64,000 bases of DNA from Silene latifolia. Taxonomy: Eukaryota; Streptophyta; Magnoliopsida; Caryophyllales; Caryophyllaceae. The stretch is taken from the NCBI RefSeq assembly GCF_048544455.1, contig NC_133536.1:192823325-192887324 (forward strand). The letters run 5' to 3'. The notes under the pieces were generated by a model. That model was not told the DNA's origin. It was given only the letters and a program-made list of their open reading frames with translations, and did not search any database. Both the position numbers and the translations under genes were made by a program. Below are positions 47,713 through 58,545 of this stretch, one piece after another (positions within the stretch are counted from its first letter, which is position 1; the number at the start of each line of letters is the position of its first letter).

Positions 47713-50700
47713 ATGCTTCGTTGATCCTATCATATGCTTTTCTTGCAACAAACCGGGCCACAAGGCCAATGTTTGCCCGGAGAAGAAAGTGACGGCTCCT
47801 ACTACTCCCCTGCCGCCCCGAGAGGCCGAAAGGCGGATTTTTGTCATGAGCCGAGAAGCGGCGAGGCACACCCCGATATCATTCTTTGGTACATTTTCTA
47901 TTTTTGATGTTCCTTGTTTGGTACTATTTGATACGGGTGCCTCTTTATCTTTTATTTCAATGAAACTCTCCGATAAGTTATCACTTGAATCATCACATGG
48001 AGAAAGCACATCTATATCCTTACCCTCTGGTGATGTCTTTTCCTGTTCTAAAATCTGTCCGAGAGTTCCTATTTCTATCGCGGGATCTATATTTCCAGCA
48101 AATCTTTTCCGATTTCCGCTTGAAGAATTTGATGTCATTTTGGGCATGGATTGGTTACATACTTATCATGCTCGATTTGAATGTCGGGACCAGAAAATAA
48201 TTCTTACAAGCCCTTCAGGTCACCGTGTGTCTTATCAAGTGGTTAAAAGACAAACCGGTGTTAAATTAATTTCTGCTATGAAGTTTGTCAATGCGATGAA
48301 AAAGGGTCATCAAGCCTTCTTGTGTATGGTGACTACTTCAGATTCTTCCTCTCTGCCTTCTAAAGAGAACGTTCCGGTGGTATGTGAATTTTCCGATGTT
48401 TTTCCTGATGAGCTACCGGGAATTCCTCCTGAAAGGGAAGTTGAATTTACTATTGATCTTATTCCTGGTACCGGCCCTATTGCTAAAGCTCCTTATAGAC
48501 TGGCACCGTCTGAAATGAAAGAGCTGAAGGCTCAGCTGGATGATTTGATTGCCAAAGGTTTTATCCGACCTAGCTCTTCACCTTGGGGTGCTCCTGTACT
48601 CTTTGTAAGGAAGAAGGATGGATCTATGCAGTTATGCATAGATTATCGTGAACTTAATCGGGTTACTATCAAGAATAAGTATCCTCTTCCTAGAATTGAT
48701 GATCTTTTCGACCAACTCCGAGGTGCTTTCACTTTCTCTAAAATTGACCTTCGTTCGGGCTATCATCAGATTCCAGTCCGAGAAGCTGACATTCCTAAAA
48801 CCGCCTTCATTACGAGATATGGTCATTTCGAGTTTACAGTGATGCCATTTGGATTGACCAATGCTACAGCAGTATTCATGGATCAGATGAACCGTACTTT
48901 CAGAGAACACCTTGACAAATGCGTTGTAGTGTTCATTGATGACATCCTGATCTATTCTAATCTGAAGAAGAACATACCAAACACCTTCGTGCTATTTTGG
49001 AGATTCTGCGCCATGAAAAATGGTATGCTAAATTCTCTAAATGTGAATTCTGGTTATCTAAAGTGACCTTCCTTGGGCATGTCATTTCGAAAGAGGGCGT
49101 TATGGTAGATCCTGCCAAAATCGAAGCCGTTGTTAATTGGAAAAGTCCGACCAATGTTTCTGAAATCCGTAGTTTCCTTGGCTTGGCGGGTTACTATCGG
49201 CGGTTTGTGAAGGATTTTTCAAAGATTGCTAGGCCAATGACTCGATTCTTTGAAGAAAGAGTCTAAATTTGTGTGGTCTGAGGAGTGTGAAAATGCCTTC
49301 CAGGAATTGAAAAAGAGGTTGACTACCGCTCCGGTGTTGACCTTACCTGAAGAAGGAGTGGACTTTGATGTTTATTGTGATGCTTCTAAGCACGGTATAG
49401 GTTGTGTCTTGATGCAAAAAGGGAAAGTCATTGCGTATGCCTCTCGACAGCTTAGAGTTCATGAAGTTAACTACCCGACTTATGATCTTGAATTAGCTGC
49501 GGTGGTGCATGCTTTGAAGATTTGGAGACACTATCTCATTGGAGTCCATTGCAAAATCTACACCGACCACAAAAGCCTGAAATACCTCTTTACCCAAAAA
49601 GATCTGAACATGAGGCAAAGAAGATGGTTGGAATTGGTGAATGACTATGATGCCGACCTAATTTATCACGAAGGGAAAGCCAATGTGGTGGCTGATGCTC
49701 TTAGCAGAAAATCTTGTCATTCTTTGACTTCTTTTCGGGAATTACCTCCTGAACTTGCTTTAGAACTTCAAAAATTGGGAATAAGCCTTGTAAAAAGGGG
49801 CTCTAATCATCTTAATGCCATGTCAGCCGAACCTGACTTCTACCGTGAGATCCGTGCTTGTCTTCCCGATGATCCTACTTTCAAATCCATTCGAGCTAAA
49901 ATTCAACTTGGGCAAGCTAAGGATTGTAAGATTGATGATGATGGGTATCTTCGTTATCATGGTAGAATCTATGTTCCGGAGGCAGCTGATTTGAGAAAAA
50001 GAATTCTTGATGAAGCACACCTCTCTCCTTACTCCGTTCATCCGGGAAGTACCAAAATGAACAAAGATTTGAGATTACAATTCTGGTGGCCTAGGATGAA
50101 GATTGAAGTTGTGTAATATGTCAGTAAATGCCTCACCTGCCAGAAAGTAAAGATAGAGCATCAAAAGCCCGGGGGTTTGCTTCAACCCTTGGATGTTCCT
50201 CTTTGGAAATGGGAGTCTATTTCCATGGATTTTGTGATGGCTTTACCCAGGACTTCCACTGGAAAGAATGCTATTTGGGTGGTTGTGGACCGATTGACTA
50301 AGTATGCTCGGTTTATTCCCATCAAAGAGACCTGGAGATTAGAAGTTCTAGCTCGTGTCTATGTGGATGAAGTAGTGCGCTATCATGGGGTTCCTAAAGA
50401 TATAGTTTCAGATCGGGACCCTCGATTTTGTTCTCGTTTCTGGACTGCATTACAGGAGGCCTTGGGTAGTAAACTATTGATGAGCACTGCTTTTCACGCC
50501 GCCACTGATGGTCAAACCGAGAGAACAATTCAAACTTTAGAGGATCTTCTTCGTGCTTGTGCCTTAGATTTCCAAACTTCCTGGGAGAAATGTTTACCTC
50601 TGGTTGAGTTCTCTTACAACAACAGCTATCAAGCCTCCATTAAAATGGCACCATATGAAGCTCTGTACGGTAGAAAATGTCGTACTCCAGTCTGTTGGGA

Positions 50701-51265
50701 TCAAACCCAAAATGTTCCAATGTTAGGACCTGATTTGGTGACCGAGTCCATTGAACAAGTCAAAATCATTCGGGAGCAGATGAAAGCCGCTCAGGACCGT
50801 CAAAAATCATATGCTGATGTCCGTCGTCGACCACTTTCTTTTGACGTTGATGATCAAGTATTCCTTAAAGTGTCACCTATGAAAGGGGTGAAACGGTTTG
50901 GCGTAAAAGGGAAGTTGAGCCCTAAATATATTAGACCTTTCCGGGTGATTGAAAAGATTGGTCCTGCTGCTTACCGTTTAGAATTGCCCTCAAATCTGAG
51001 TAAGGTTCACAATGTCTTCCATGTTTCTCAGTTGAGGAAGTACATTAGTGACCCTAGCCATATCATCCAAGAAGAGATTCCTGAATTGGAGCCTAACTTG
51101 GCGGTTGAAGAAAGGCCAATCCGGATTCTCGAAAAAGCCAACAAGCAACTTAGGAGCAAAGTGGTACCTCTAGTCCGTGTTCTTTGGCGTTGTGGAAATG
51201 TCGAACAAGAGACTTGGGAGACTGAAGCTTCTATGTTAGCCAAATATCCTGAATTATTCTCGTAA
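47713..51265 (+). pseudogene. Chromovirus pol: protease, RT, RNase H, integrase, chromodomain
   Basis: Protease [12 protein letters not shown] (about 47925). RT about 48400-49250, with [20 protein letters not shown] and the catalytic FIDD box (near 48935). RNase H about 49270-49700 ([29 protein letters not shown]). Integrase from about 49990, with D, D and E in [15 protein letters not shown] and DGQTERT. The chromodomain ends the protein ([25 protein letters not shown]). Breaks: a frame change just after FIDD (about 48962), another near 49255 between RT and RNase H, and an in-frame TAA at 50114-50116 inside the integrase zinc finger. A single protein cannot be made from this copy. Confidence 0.9.
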
Positions 51266-51626
51266 GGCATTCCTTTTTCTTACTCTTTTTCCGCGTTACT
51301 AGGCCGTATTTAATCATAATTAGTAAAGATATTATTCTTATTATAGAACTTTAAACTAAAATTTTGAAAATGCTTTTATGATTTTTAATGGTTTTAACAT
51401 TAATGAGTGTTAAATCTCGTTATTGGAGACGTCCCAATAATGGGTTTTCTCATTTATTGGTGTAGAAACATTTTTATATTTTGATATGAAATGTGGATGT
51501 TCTTGTCTGATCAACAAGAATATCACCGTTTCATTGAAAAGATACATATATTTTTCTTATGATTAGATTATTAAGTTGTTGTTTATTATAAATTCTCCTT
51601 CTAAGTTTCGAGGACGAAACTTTTTT

Positions 51627-51640
51627 AAAAGGAGGGGTGA
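51627..51640 (+). other. Polypurine tract
   Basis: AAAAGGAGGGGTGA immediately precedes the 3' LTR (starts 51642); primes plus-strand synthesis in LTR elements. Confidence 0.85.
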
Positions 51641-51641
51641 T

Positions 51642-54350
51642 TGTAACACCCCGTAATTTCGGACCGTTATTATATTGCGGAAGTAATTTATTAATCAAGT
51701 TGAATTTAATATTTATGTATTTGAAGTAATAATAATTCAATGAAATATAATTCTATTATATTTTGAAGTAAAGTATTTATTTTGATAGTTTCGAAATGTT
51801 CAAAAATAGTTTAAACCATGTAAAAACCCTTTATTTCAAAATAAGGGCATATCGGGAAAAATGGCAATTCTTGTGAAAATTGGGCAAACGATTTTGGAAA
51901 TGGGTCATATGAGTACTCAATCTTCTTGTAATCTCGTGTTTAAGAACTTTGGCATTGTCGGAATTTGCATTTGACAAACGGTTCTAATTATCGTCGAAAC
52001 GAGCCAAAACCGACTAATAAAATTCCGCCAAAAATCCCGTCTCTTCCCCTTTTGAACGGCACACCCTTCCTCCTCCTTCCCTTTGCATTTTTCTTTTCCA
52101 ACTTCATTATACTTGAACATTCTAACATGTTCTAAACATAAAACACCATTTTCATACCTTTCTAAGCTAATTTTCATCATAATTCACTCATTTCTATTCC
52201 AAATTTCATAAGGATTACATATTTGGAATCCTCTCTTCATTTCCAACATCCTAGTATGTATTAAATTCATTTGCCCTAAATTTATTTTATCCACCATTTT
52301 TAGGGTTTTGATTTTAGTGCTTATAATTGTGTTTTTATTGTTTATTTAGGTGAAGATTTAGAAGACGAGTTTGGAGACTCGTATGTAGTTGAAGATAGTG
52401 GCTAGCATGTATATTAGGGTTTGGTGTTCAAGGTGCTAATTGCTCATTCTTAGCTAAAGGTAACATATTTCGAGTTACTCGACGAATAAATGTCACATTC
52501 TTTGCTTTTTGTGTGATTTTGTGTATGTTAATTGAGTGGTTTATTTCACATGAAAATATGGGTTAAATTCATGTCTTTCATAAGTATAAGCTCACATATT
52601 AGTATGGAAATGAAATGGGAATGATTAATTGATGCTTAAAACGGTGTTAAAATGAACAAAAACGGAGAAACGGAGGATTAGGGGTGGCGGCCCGGCGAGC
52701 CCGGCAGTGCGGCCCCACGACAGCCCTGGTTGGCCCGGTCGGCCCGTTGCTTGTTTTCGCGATTTTTCATGCGTTGTTCGTCGTTTCGGGTTTATTAATG
52801 TTATATTTAGTATAAGTAACATATGGGTAATCTTATGAAATGAATAATGTTAGTAGTAAATATAATGTTGGTGGTAAAATTATTCTTATATTGGTAGTTG
52901 CACATGTTAGGATAGGTTATGATATGAAATTGTAATTAATAGGCTTGAAATGAACTTTATAGCAATAATTGCAATGTTTGGATGATTATGCCGAAAACGA
53001 GCCCTTAGTCCCTTTGATCAATCGATGTCGATCAATTGTGTGATTGGTCACCCGCGATTGAACCCGTACCTGTCGCAGGGCTGGGGTTGCGGGTAAAAAT
53101 TCGGTTGGATGAATTATTGTGAGAAATGGATAATTGGCCTTATTCTTGTTTTAGGCCATTTATTATGTTTTATTTCACATGTGTTGTTGGTTGGTTTGAA
53201 TGGTTTCTTATATTGTAGAAACGGCCCTAGATTCCCTGAAACCTTTAATATTGTTAATATTGCTTGAAATGGAATTGGTATTGAATACTTCTTGCAGGTT
53301 GTTGTGTTTGTCATAGATAGGCCTTTATAGTCTTTGACGAGTGTATGTTCACTGCTCAATAGCCTTTGTGTTCCTGACTTGGTGGGTTTATATCCAAGTT
53401 GGGGCATGACCTCGTTACTTATTTTGAGAGTAAGTGGTAAGCTTAAGTACTAGCCAACCCTTTGGTGGACTCCTTAGGGTACTCACTTGGTTTTAAAAAA
53501 ATTGTGGGTCTTGGGTGCGGTGGTGTGTATCCGCATGTCTAGGTCTCTGTGATTTAGGACTAGGGTTGTGTTGTGTCTTGGCCATGTTTTGATAGAACCT
53601 CTGAGCCAAGATACCGGTTCGATTACCTTCCCTACCTCGTGGTATAGACTCGAGTTACAGAGTGACTATTGACCGTGCTAAGAATTTATGCCTGTCTTTG
53701 ATATATCGTCCTTTCTTGTATGGTGATTCTATGAATTGTAATAGGTGAGATGCAAGCCGGTTACAATTGATAGAGTTTGGATTACTGCTTGTTATATGTT
53801 TCACATGATAGTTTAATTTGGTCAGTTTAGTGTTCATATGTTAGAATACTCGATAATTAATTTATTTATGATGTTGTTACATGTTACATTACATGTTACA
53901 TTAAATATGACATTTCGTGGCTGGGAGGACTCGAAGTTACTCCCCACTGAATTGTGGCTTTCGTGTTTGTATAAAATGCGAATGACAGGTTGATGATGAT
54001 TAGATGGGGTACACGGACGAGCTAGTGAGCAAAAGAACCTTGGACTTAGTTTGGTTATATTTTGTAGTAAACCTTTAAACATATGGTTGTGTTATATTTT
54101 GGAGGGACATATGTCTCCCTCTTTTACTTTGGTTTGTATCACTTTATTCTCGCGACTTTAGCATGGTTATGTAAATTAGTTTGTTAGTATTTGCAGGTTT
54201 TGGCACTCTTCATTTGGAAATGTTTGTGAATGGTTTAGAAAAGTTTTTAAAATTACAGGTTTTATCTAGTTGAACCAATTACAAACATATCCTGTCAGTT
54301 TTTCTGTAGAATTTACGTGTCTATTTAACACTAAAAATGAGGGTGTCACA
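51642..54350 (+). repeat. 3' LTR of chromovirus
   Basis: 2,709 bp; matches 43950-46649 throughout with few substitutions. Ends GAGGGTGTCACA followed by the GTATC target duplication. Confidence 0.95.
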
Positions 54351-55107
54351 GTATCCATCTCAATAGCCGTGGTTTAGCTTCCTTCTTAGCAAGAAGGTGT
54401 CTCAGTGCTGCATGATCAGTAAAAACAGTAACTTCTGACCCTATCAAATAAGAACGAAATTTTTCTAAAGCATAAACCACAGCTACCAGCTCTTTCTCAG
54501 TAGTGGTGTACTTCACTTGAGCCTCATCCAGAGTTCGGCTCGCATAGTAAATTGCATTCAAAGCTTTTTCTTTCCTTTGGCCTAGCACCGCTCCTAGTGC
54601 GTAGTCACTAGCGTCACACATAATCTCGAACGACAAATCCCAGTTGGGAGGCTGTATAATCGGCGCCGAAATCAAGGCCTGCTTTAACCTGTTAAAAGCA
54701 GAAAGTCACTCATCGGTGAATACAAAGGGGGCGTCTTTAAGTAGCAGCTGTGTAAGTGGTTTAGCAATTTTTGAAAAGTCCTTGATGAACCGGTGATAAA
54801 AGCCAGCATGACCAAGGAAACTTCTCACTCCTTTAACATTAACAGAAGGAGGTAATTGCTGAATCACTTCCACTTTTGCTTTGTCAACTTCTATACCCCT
54901 GTCAGAAACTAAGTGCCCTAAGACAACTCCCTCGTTGACCATGAAATGGCACTTCTCCCAGTTAAGCACAAGATTAACCTCAATGCAGCGCTGCAACACT
55001 TTATCAAGGTTAGACAGACAGTTAGAAAAATCACTTCCATAGACACTGAAGTCGTCCATAAAAACTTCCATAATAGACTCAATGTACTCTGAAAATATCC
55101 CCATCAT
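54346..55107 (-). pseudogene. Athila-like pol: RT palm/thumb and RNase H (first part)
   Basis: Minus strand. 55107-54706 covers the second half of RT: the catalytic FMDD box (EVFMDDFSVYG), HFMVNEGVVLGH and GFYHRFIKDFSKIAKPL, then a stop near 54706. 54675-54346 is RNase H ([42 protein letters not shown]), cut off by the chromovirus. The remainder of RNase H resumes at 43957. Confidence 0.88.
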
Positions 55108-56441
55108 GCACCAGGGGCATTACAAAAACCAAAAGGCATCCTGCGATAAGCAAAAACTCCCTGAGGACAAGTAAAAGTAGTCTTAGCCTGATCATCTGGA
55201 TGAATAGGGATCTGAAAGAACCCTGAGTACCCATCTAGATAACAGAAAAACTTATGGGAAGCTAACCTTTCTACCATATGATCAATGAAAGGAAGGGGAA
55301 AGTGATCTTTCTTGGTGGCGGCGTTCAGCTGTCTGTAATCTATACACATCCGCCAGCCAGTTACTACTCTAGTAGGTATTAATTCATTTTTGTCATTCTT
55401 GACCACAGTAGTCCCTCCTTTCTTAGAAACTACCTGAACTGGACTCACCCACTTAGAATGACCAACGGAATAGATAATACATGCGTCAAGCAGCTTCATT
55501 ACCTCAGCCATCACAACATCTTGCATCTTTTGGTTCAGCTGACGCTGACCCTGTGTGCAAGGCTTGTGATCTTCCAACAGCTCAATCATGTGCATACAAA
55601 TATCTGGACTAATTCCCTTGATGTCATCCAAAGAATAACCCATAGCTTTCCTGTTTTTCTTAAACACAGCTAACAGAGCAGTCAGCTGATCATCATCAAG
55701 TTTAGCGCTAACAATGACTGGATATTGTTCGGTATAATCTAAGAAAGCATATTTAAGATGAGAAGGGAGAGGCTTATGCTCAGGTACCTTTACCTCTATG
55801 GCGCAAAGAGTACTGACCATCTGTTCCACTTTCTCTCCCTCGGCGTCGGTGAGTTCACGCTCATCTAAAGCAGCTTCAAGCAATTCGAACACATCGTCAT
55901 TGTTATCTGGGTTATCTGCACACTCATCCAAAAGCATTAGGGCTTCTAGCGGGTCCTTTATAAAAGAACCTGACCAAAAGTCATAGACAGACTCGTCAAC
56001 AATATCAACAGAATAACATGTATCCTCTATCATTGGCCGAGTCAAAGTACTAGGCAGACTGAAAGTAATTGCGTCATCCCCCACTGCAAGAGTCAAACGC
56101 CCTTGTTTGACATCAATAATGGCCCCAGCTGTACATAAGAATGGTCTTCCTAGTATAATTGGGGTCCGGGTATCCTCAGCTATGTCTAAAACAATAAAGT
56201 CTACTGGTATAAAGAACTTGCCTATTTTCATAGGCACGTCCTCTAAGATACCCAAGGGTCGTCTTATAGATCTATCAGCCATCTGTAATGTAATATTAGT
56301 CATTTTAAGGTGACCCATTTTCAATTTCTTGCAGACAGACAGAGGCATGACACTGACACTGGCTCCTAAATCACAAAGAGCCTTATCTATTACTTCATTG
56401 CCTATAATACAGGTAATAGAGAAACTACCCGGGTCTTTCAT
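55104..56441 (-). pseudogene. Athila-like pol: protease and RT fingers/palm
   Basis: Minus strand. Protease with CDLGASVSVMPLSV (D-L-G-A-S active site) and IILGRPFLCTAGAIIDV. An acidic linker follows (about 56010-55790), then RT (MCIDYRQLNAATKKDHFPLP, YSGFFQIPIHPDDQ, YRRMPFGFCNAPGA). The frame ends in a TGA directly after CNAPGA; a short stretch expected here is missing and homology resumes at once in another frame (55107), so a small deletion is the cause. Confidence 0.9.
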
Positions 56442-56596
56442 TTTAGGTGGAGTTTCATTTAAAGTAAATTACTAGACTCTTCCATGAAAGCAACAGTCTC
56501 AAATTCACTTAGCTCTCTCTTACGCGTCACAATATCTTTCATAAATTTAGCGTAAGTAGGTACCTGGGTAATAAGTTCGGTAAAAGGGACAGTTAC

Positions 56597-56953
56597 CTAG
56601 AGGTTCTTGACAACGTCCACAAACTTACCGTACTGTCGCTCAACTTTAGCGTCCTTCAGACGTCCTGGATAGGGCACTCTGGTAGCAACGAGTGGACCTG
56701 CGACTTTCTCTTTACCTTTATCAGCAGGTAACGTCTTCATAGCAAGGGAAGATGACACGGTAGCGGGAGTAGATATTAAAATTGAAGCTCCGCTGGTTCT
56801 GGCACTCGATCGAGCAGTTTCTTCACTCGATCGAGTGGTTTTGTCATGAGAATCACTCGATCGAGGCATTTGAACCTCTCGATCGAGTTCTTGAATTTCA
56901 GGTTCTCTCGATCGAGTCCCAGAATCACTCGATCGAGTAACTTTTTCTGCCAA
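56597..56953 (-). pseudogene. Athila-like gag-pro linker ORF containing palindrome array
   Basis: 118 codons, minus strand. The N-terminal half translates TCGATCGA array 2: successive TRSS, LDRE and PRSS words arise because ACTCGATCGAGT is read in different frames as spacing changes. The C-terminal half (YPGRLKDAKVERQYGKFVDVVKNL) is the conserved Athila segment upstream of the protease. The frame is closed by a stop at 56597 and the array-derived part extends beyond 56953 in broken frames. Confidence 0.7.
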
Positions 56954-57090
56954 AGTGTTCGATCAAGAGGAATAAACTCCTCGATCGAAGTCTGTTAATT
57001 GGGCACCTCTCGATCGAGTGGGATTTATACTCGATCGAGTAACTGAATGGGCGATTTCACTCGATCAAACAGAGATTTAATTCGATCGAG
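56805..57090. repeat. TCGATCGA array 2, gag-pro linker of Athila-like element
   Basis: Twelve palindromes start at 56806, 56827, 56857, 56879, 56908, 56929, 56959 (TCGATCAA), 56981, 57010, 57031, 57061 (TCGATCAA) and 57082. Intervals are 21, 30, 22, 29, 21, 30, 22, 29, 21, 30, 21, i.e. a strict alternation with a 51-bp period over nearly six units. Spacers of 13-14 nt alternate with 21-22 nt, but spacer sequences are unlike one another. Confidence 0.96.
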
Positions 57091-57104
57091 TAGCAGGACA
57101 GTAT

Positions 57105-57600
57105 TCAGCAGGGATCCATCAGCTCTTCTAATTCGTCATCCGGGGTATCATCAGCTGTTACAACCCCATCTTCCGGCATTTTTGGTCCATCATAAGCAAG
57201 ACCACTTCGGAGATTAATGGCATTGATTGGGTCGCACGAGGGTGGATGATTAACTTGGTGTTGCGCGAGTGTTAATTTCGCAACTTGCTCTCTTAGCTCC
57301 ACAATAGCGGTATTATGCTTGTTGCATTTATCCCCAAGCTGTTGTGTTAAGTTCAATACCAAGGATTTCAGTTCGGCTAACTCCTCATTTGTAGAGGGGG
57401 AGTCCGGTTGCGGCGTTGGTGTAGAAGGAATAGAAGCACTCGTTGAGGTCAAGTCTTCATATAATTTGGAAAAAGAAACTCCTTGCTTGAATTTTTGATA
57501 AGCAAGGACACGCTCTACATTTGCCATACAACCGATAGGGTCATGCCCCTCCATACCGCATCTACCACATATTATCTCATGCTCAGTAATAGCACAAACT
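57105..57600 (-). pseudogene. Athila-like gag C-terminal part with zinc knuckle
   Basis: Minus strand. A zinc knuckle CGRCGMEGHDPIGC (CX2CX4HX4C) lies just ahead of the 57554 Met. A helical segment follows (ELAELKSLVLNLTQQLGDK...IVELREQVAKLT), then the Athila signature DPINAINLRSGLAYDGP and a stop at 57105. Separated from the upstream gag piece by a stop near 57641 and from the linker by array 2. Confidence 0.78.
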
Positions 57601-57640
57601 TGTGCATGCTCACCCGTAGTCTGTATAATCTCCGGACTAC

Positions 57641-58357
57641 CTAGACTTCCGCTAGGACTCTAATCTCCACCTCAGCTACTACCAATTTGTTCACATGCCT
57701 AACTCCTCGGGGATTTCCATACTCGGCAACATGGATGGCCATCTCCTCAATAAGATGCCACCCTTGATTATCCTCTACGTTCTTCTGAAATCTCCCTTTG
57801 GCCGCGTTATCAAGAACAGCCCTTTGGTCCGGATACAACTCATTGTAGAATTGGGTACATAAGAACCAGCGCTTGAAACCGTGATGAGGCACAAAACGGA
57901 CGAGCTTCTTGAACCTAGTCCAAGCCCCGTTCAAGTCTTCAGTAGATAGTTGCTCAAATGCAGTAATTTGAGCTCTCAACGCATTAGTGCGTTGTGGTGG
58001 AAAATATCGCCTGTAAAAGACCAAGGCAAGGGAATTCCAGTCGGTCACACCGGCAGCTTCCCTGTCTAAATCTCTCAACCATTCTCGGGCATCATCGGTC
58101 AAAGAGAAGGGGAAAAGGACTCCCTTCACTTTGTCTTGTGTCACCCTAGCAACAAGTTGAATGGTGGAACAGTATTCTGTAAATAATTCTATATGCTTGC
58201 ACAGATCTTCTCCAGGTACCCCCCTGAAGAGATTTCTCTCGACCAGTTGTATGTAAGAGGGGTGGATTCCAAAGGTCCCCGAATCAGCAGTGGGTAATAG
58301 GAAACCTTTTGGAAGTTAATCCACCATAGGCTCTGAATGACTGGCTATATTCGGCAT
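57641..58357 (-). pseudogene. Athila-like gag, N-terminal and capsid part
   Basis: Minus strand. A likely start codon at 58357-58355 (MPNIASHSEPMVD) is followed after 13 residues by an in-frame TAA (58318-58316). The same frame then continues through GFLLPTADSGTFGIHPSYIQ and the gag capsid core (LFPFSLTDDAREWLRDLDR, FYRRYFPPQRTNALRAQI, HHGFKRWFLCTQFYNELYP, EEMAIHVAEYGNPRG). A stop at 57641 ends it. Confidence 0.85.
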
Positions 58358-58522
58358 CCTAGCAGATAGAATTTACAGTGAAGCAGGTACGACAACGTTC
58401 TCTTCTAGAACAGATATCCTGCAAAACTATCAAGAACTAACAAAAAATATGAGATCAATCTCAAGGAATAAATTCCTTGAGATGAGAGACAAACTTAATA
58501 CAAACAACAAAATTACGCCACC

Positions 58523-58540
58523 TCCCCGGCAACGGCGCCA
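58523..58540 (-). other. Primer-binding site (tRNA-Asp type)
   Basis: On the minus strand TGGCGCCGTTGCCGGGGA lies five bases from the 5' LTR end; it complements the 3' end of plant tRNA-Asp, typical of Athila elements. Confidence 0.88.
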
Positions 58541-58545
58541 AAATT

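Larger units (their letters stand above)
43950..54350 (+). mobile_element. Chromovirus (Ty3/gypsy, probably Tekay/Del), full length, defective
   Basis: LTR 43950-46649, primer-binding site for initiator tRNA-Met at 46652, gag, protease-RT-RNase H-integrase-chromodomain to 51265, polypurine tract AAAAGGAGGGGTGA before 51641, LTR 51642-54350. Target duplication GTATC at 43945-43949 and 54351-54355. The two LTRs are almost identical by eye, differing mainly by a 22-bp indel near 51840 and a GC-rich microregion near 44980/52690, so insertion is recent. Clade assignment rests on LTR length (2.7 kb), gag style and the C-terminal chromodomain. Coding capacity is lost: indels near 47699, 48962 and 49255, and an internal stop at 50114-50116. 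Confidence 0.93.

Noticed and set aside
56805-57090. Palindromic repeat array as a CRISPR
   Set aside because: Repeats are only 8-12 bp, spacers alternate between 13 and 22 nt, no cas genes exist, and the setting is a plant retrotransposon.
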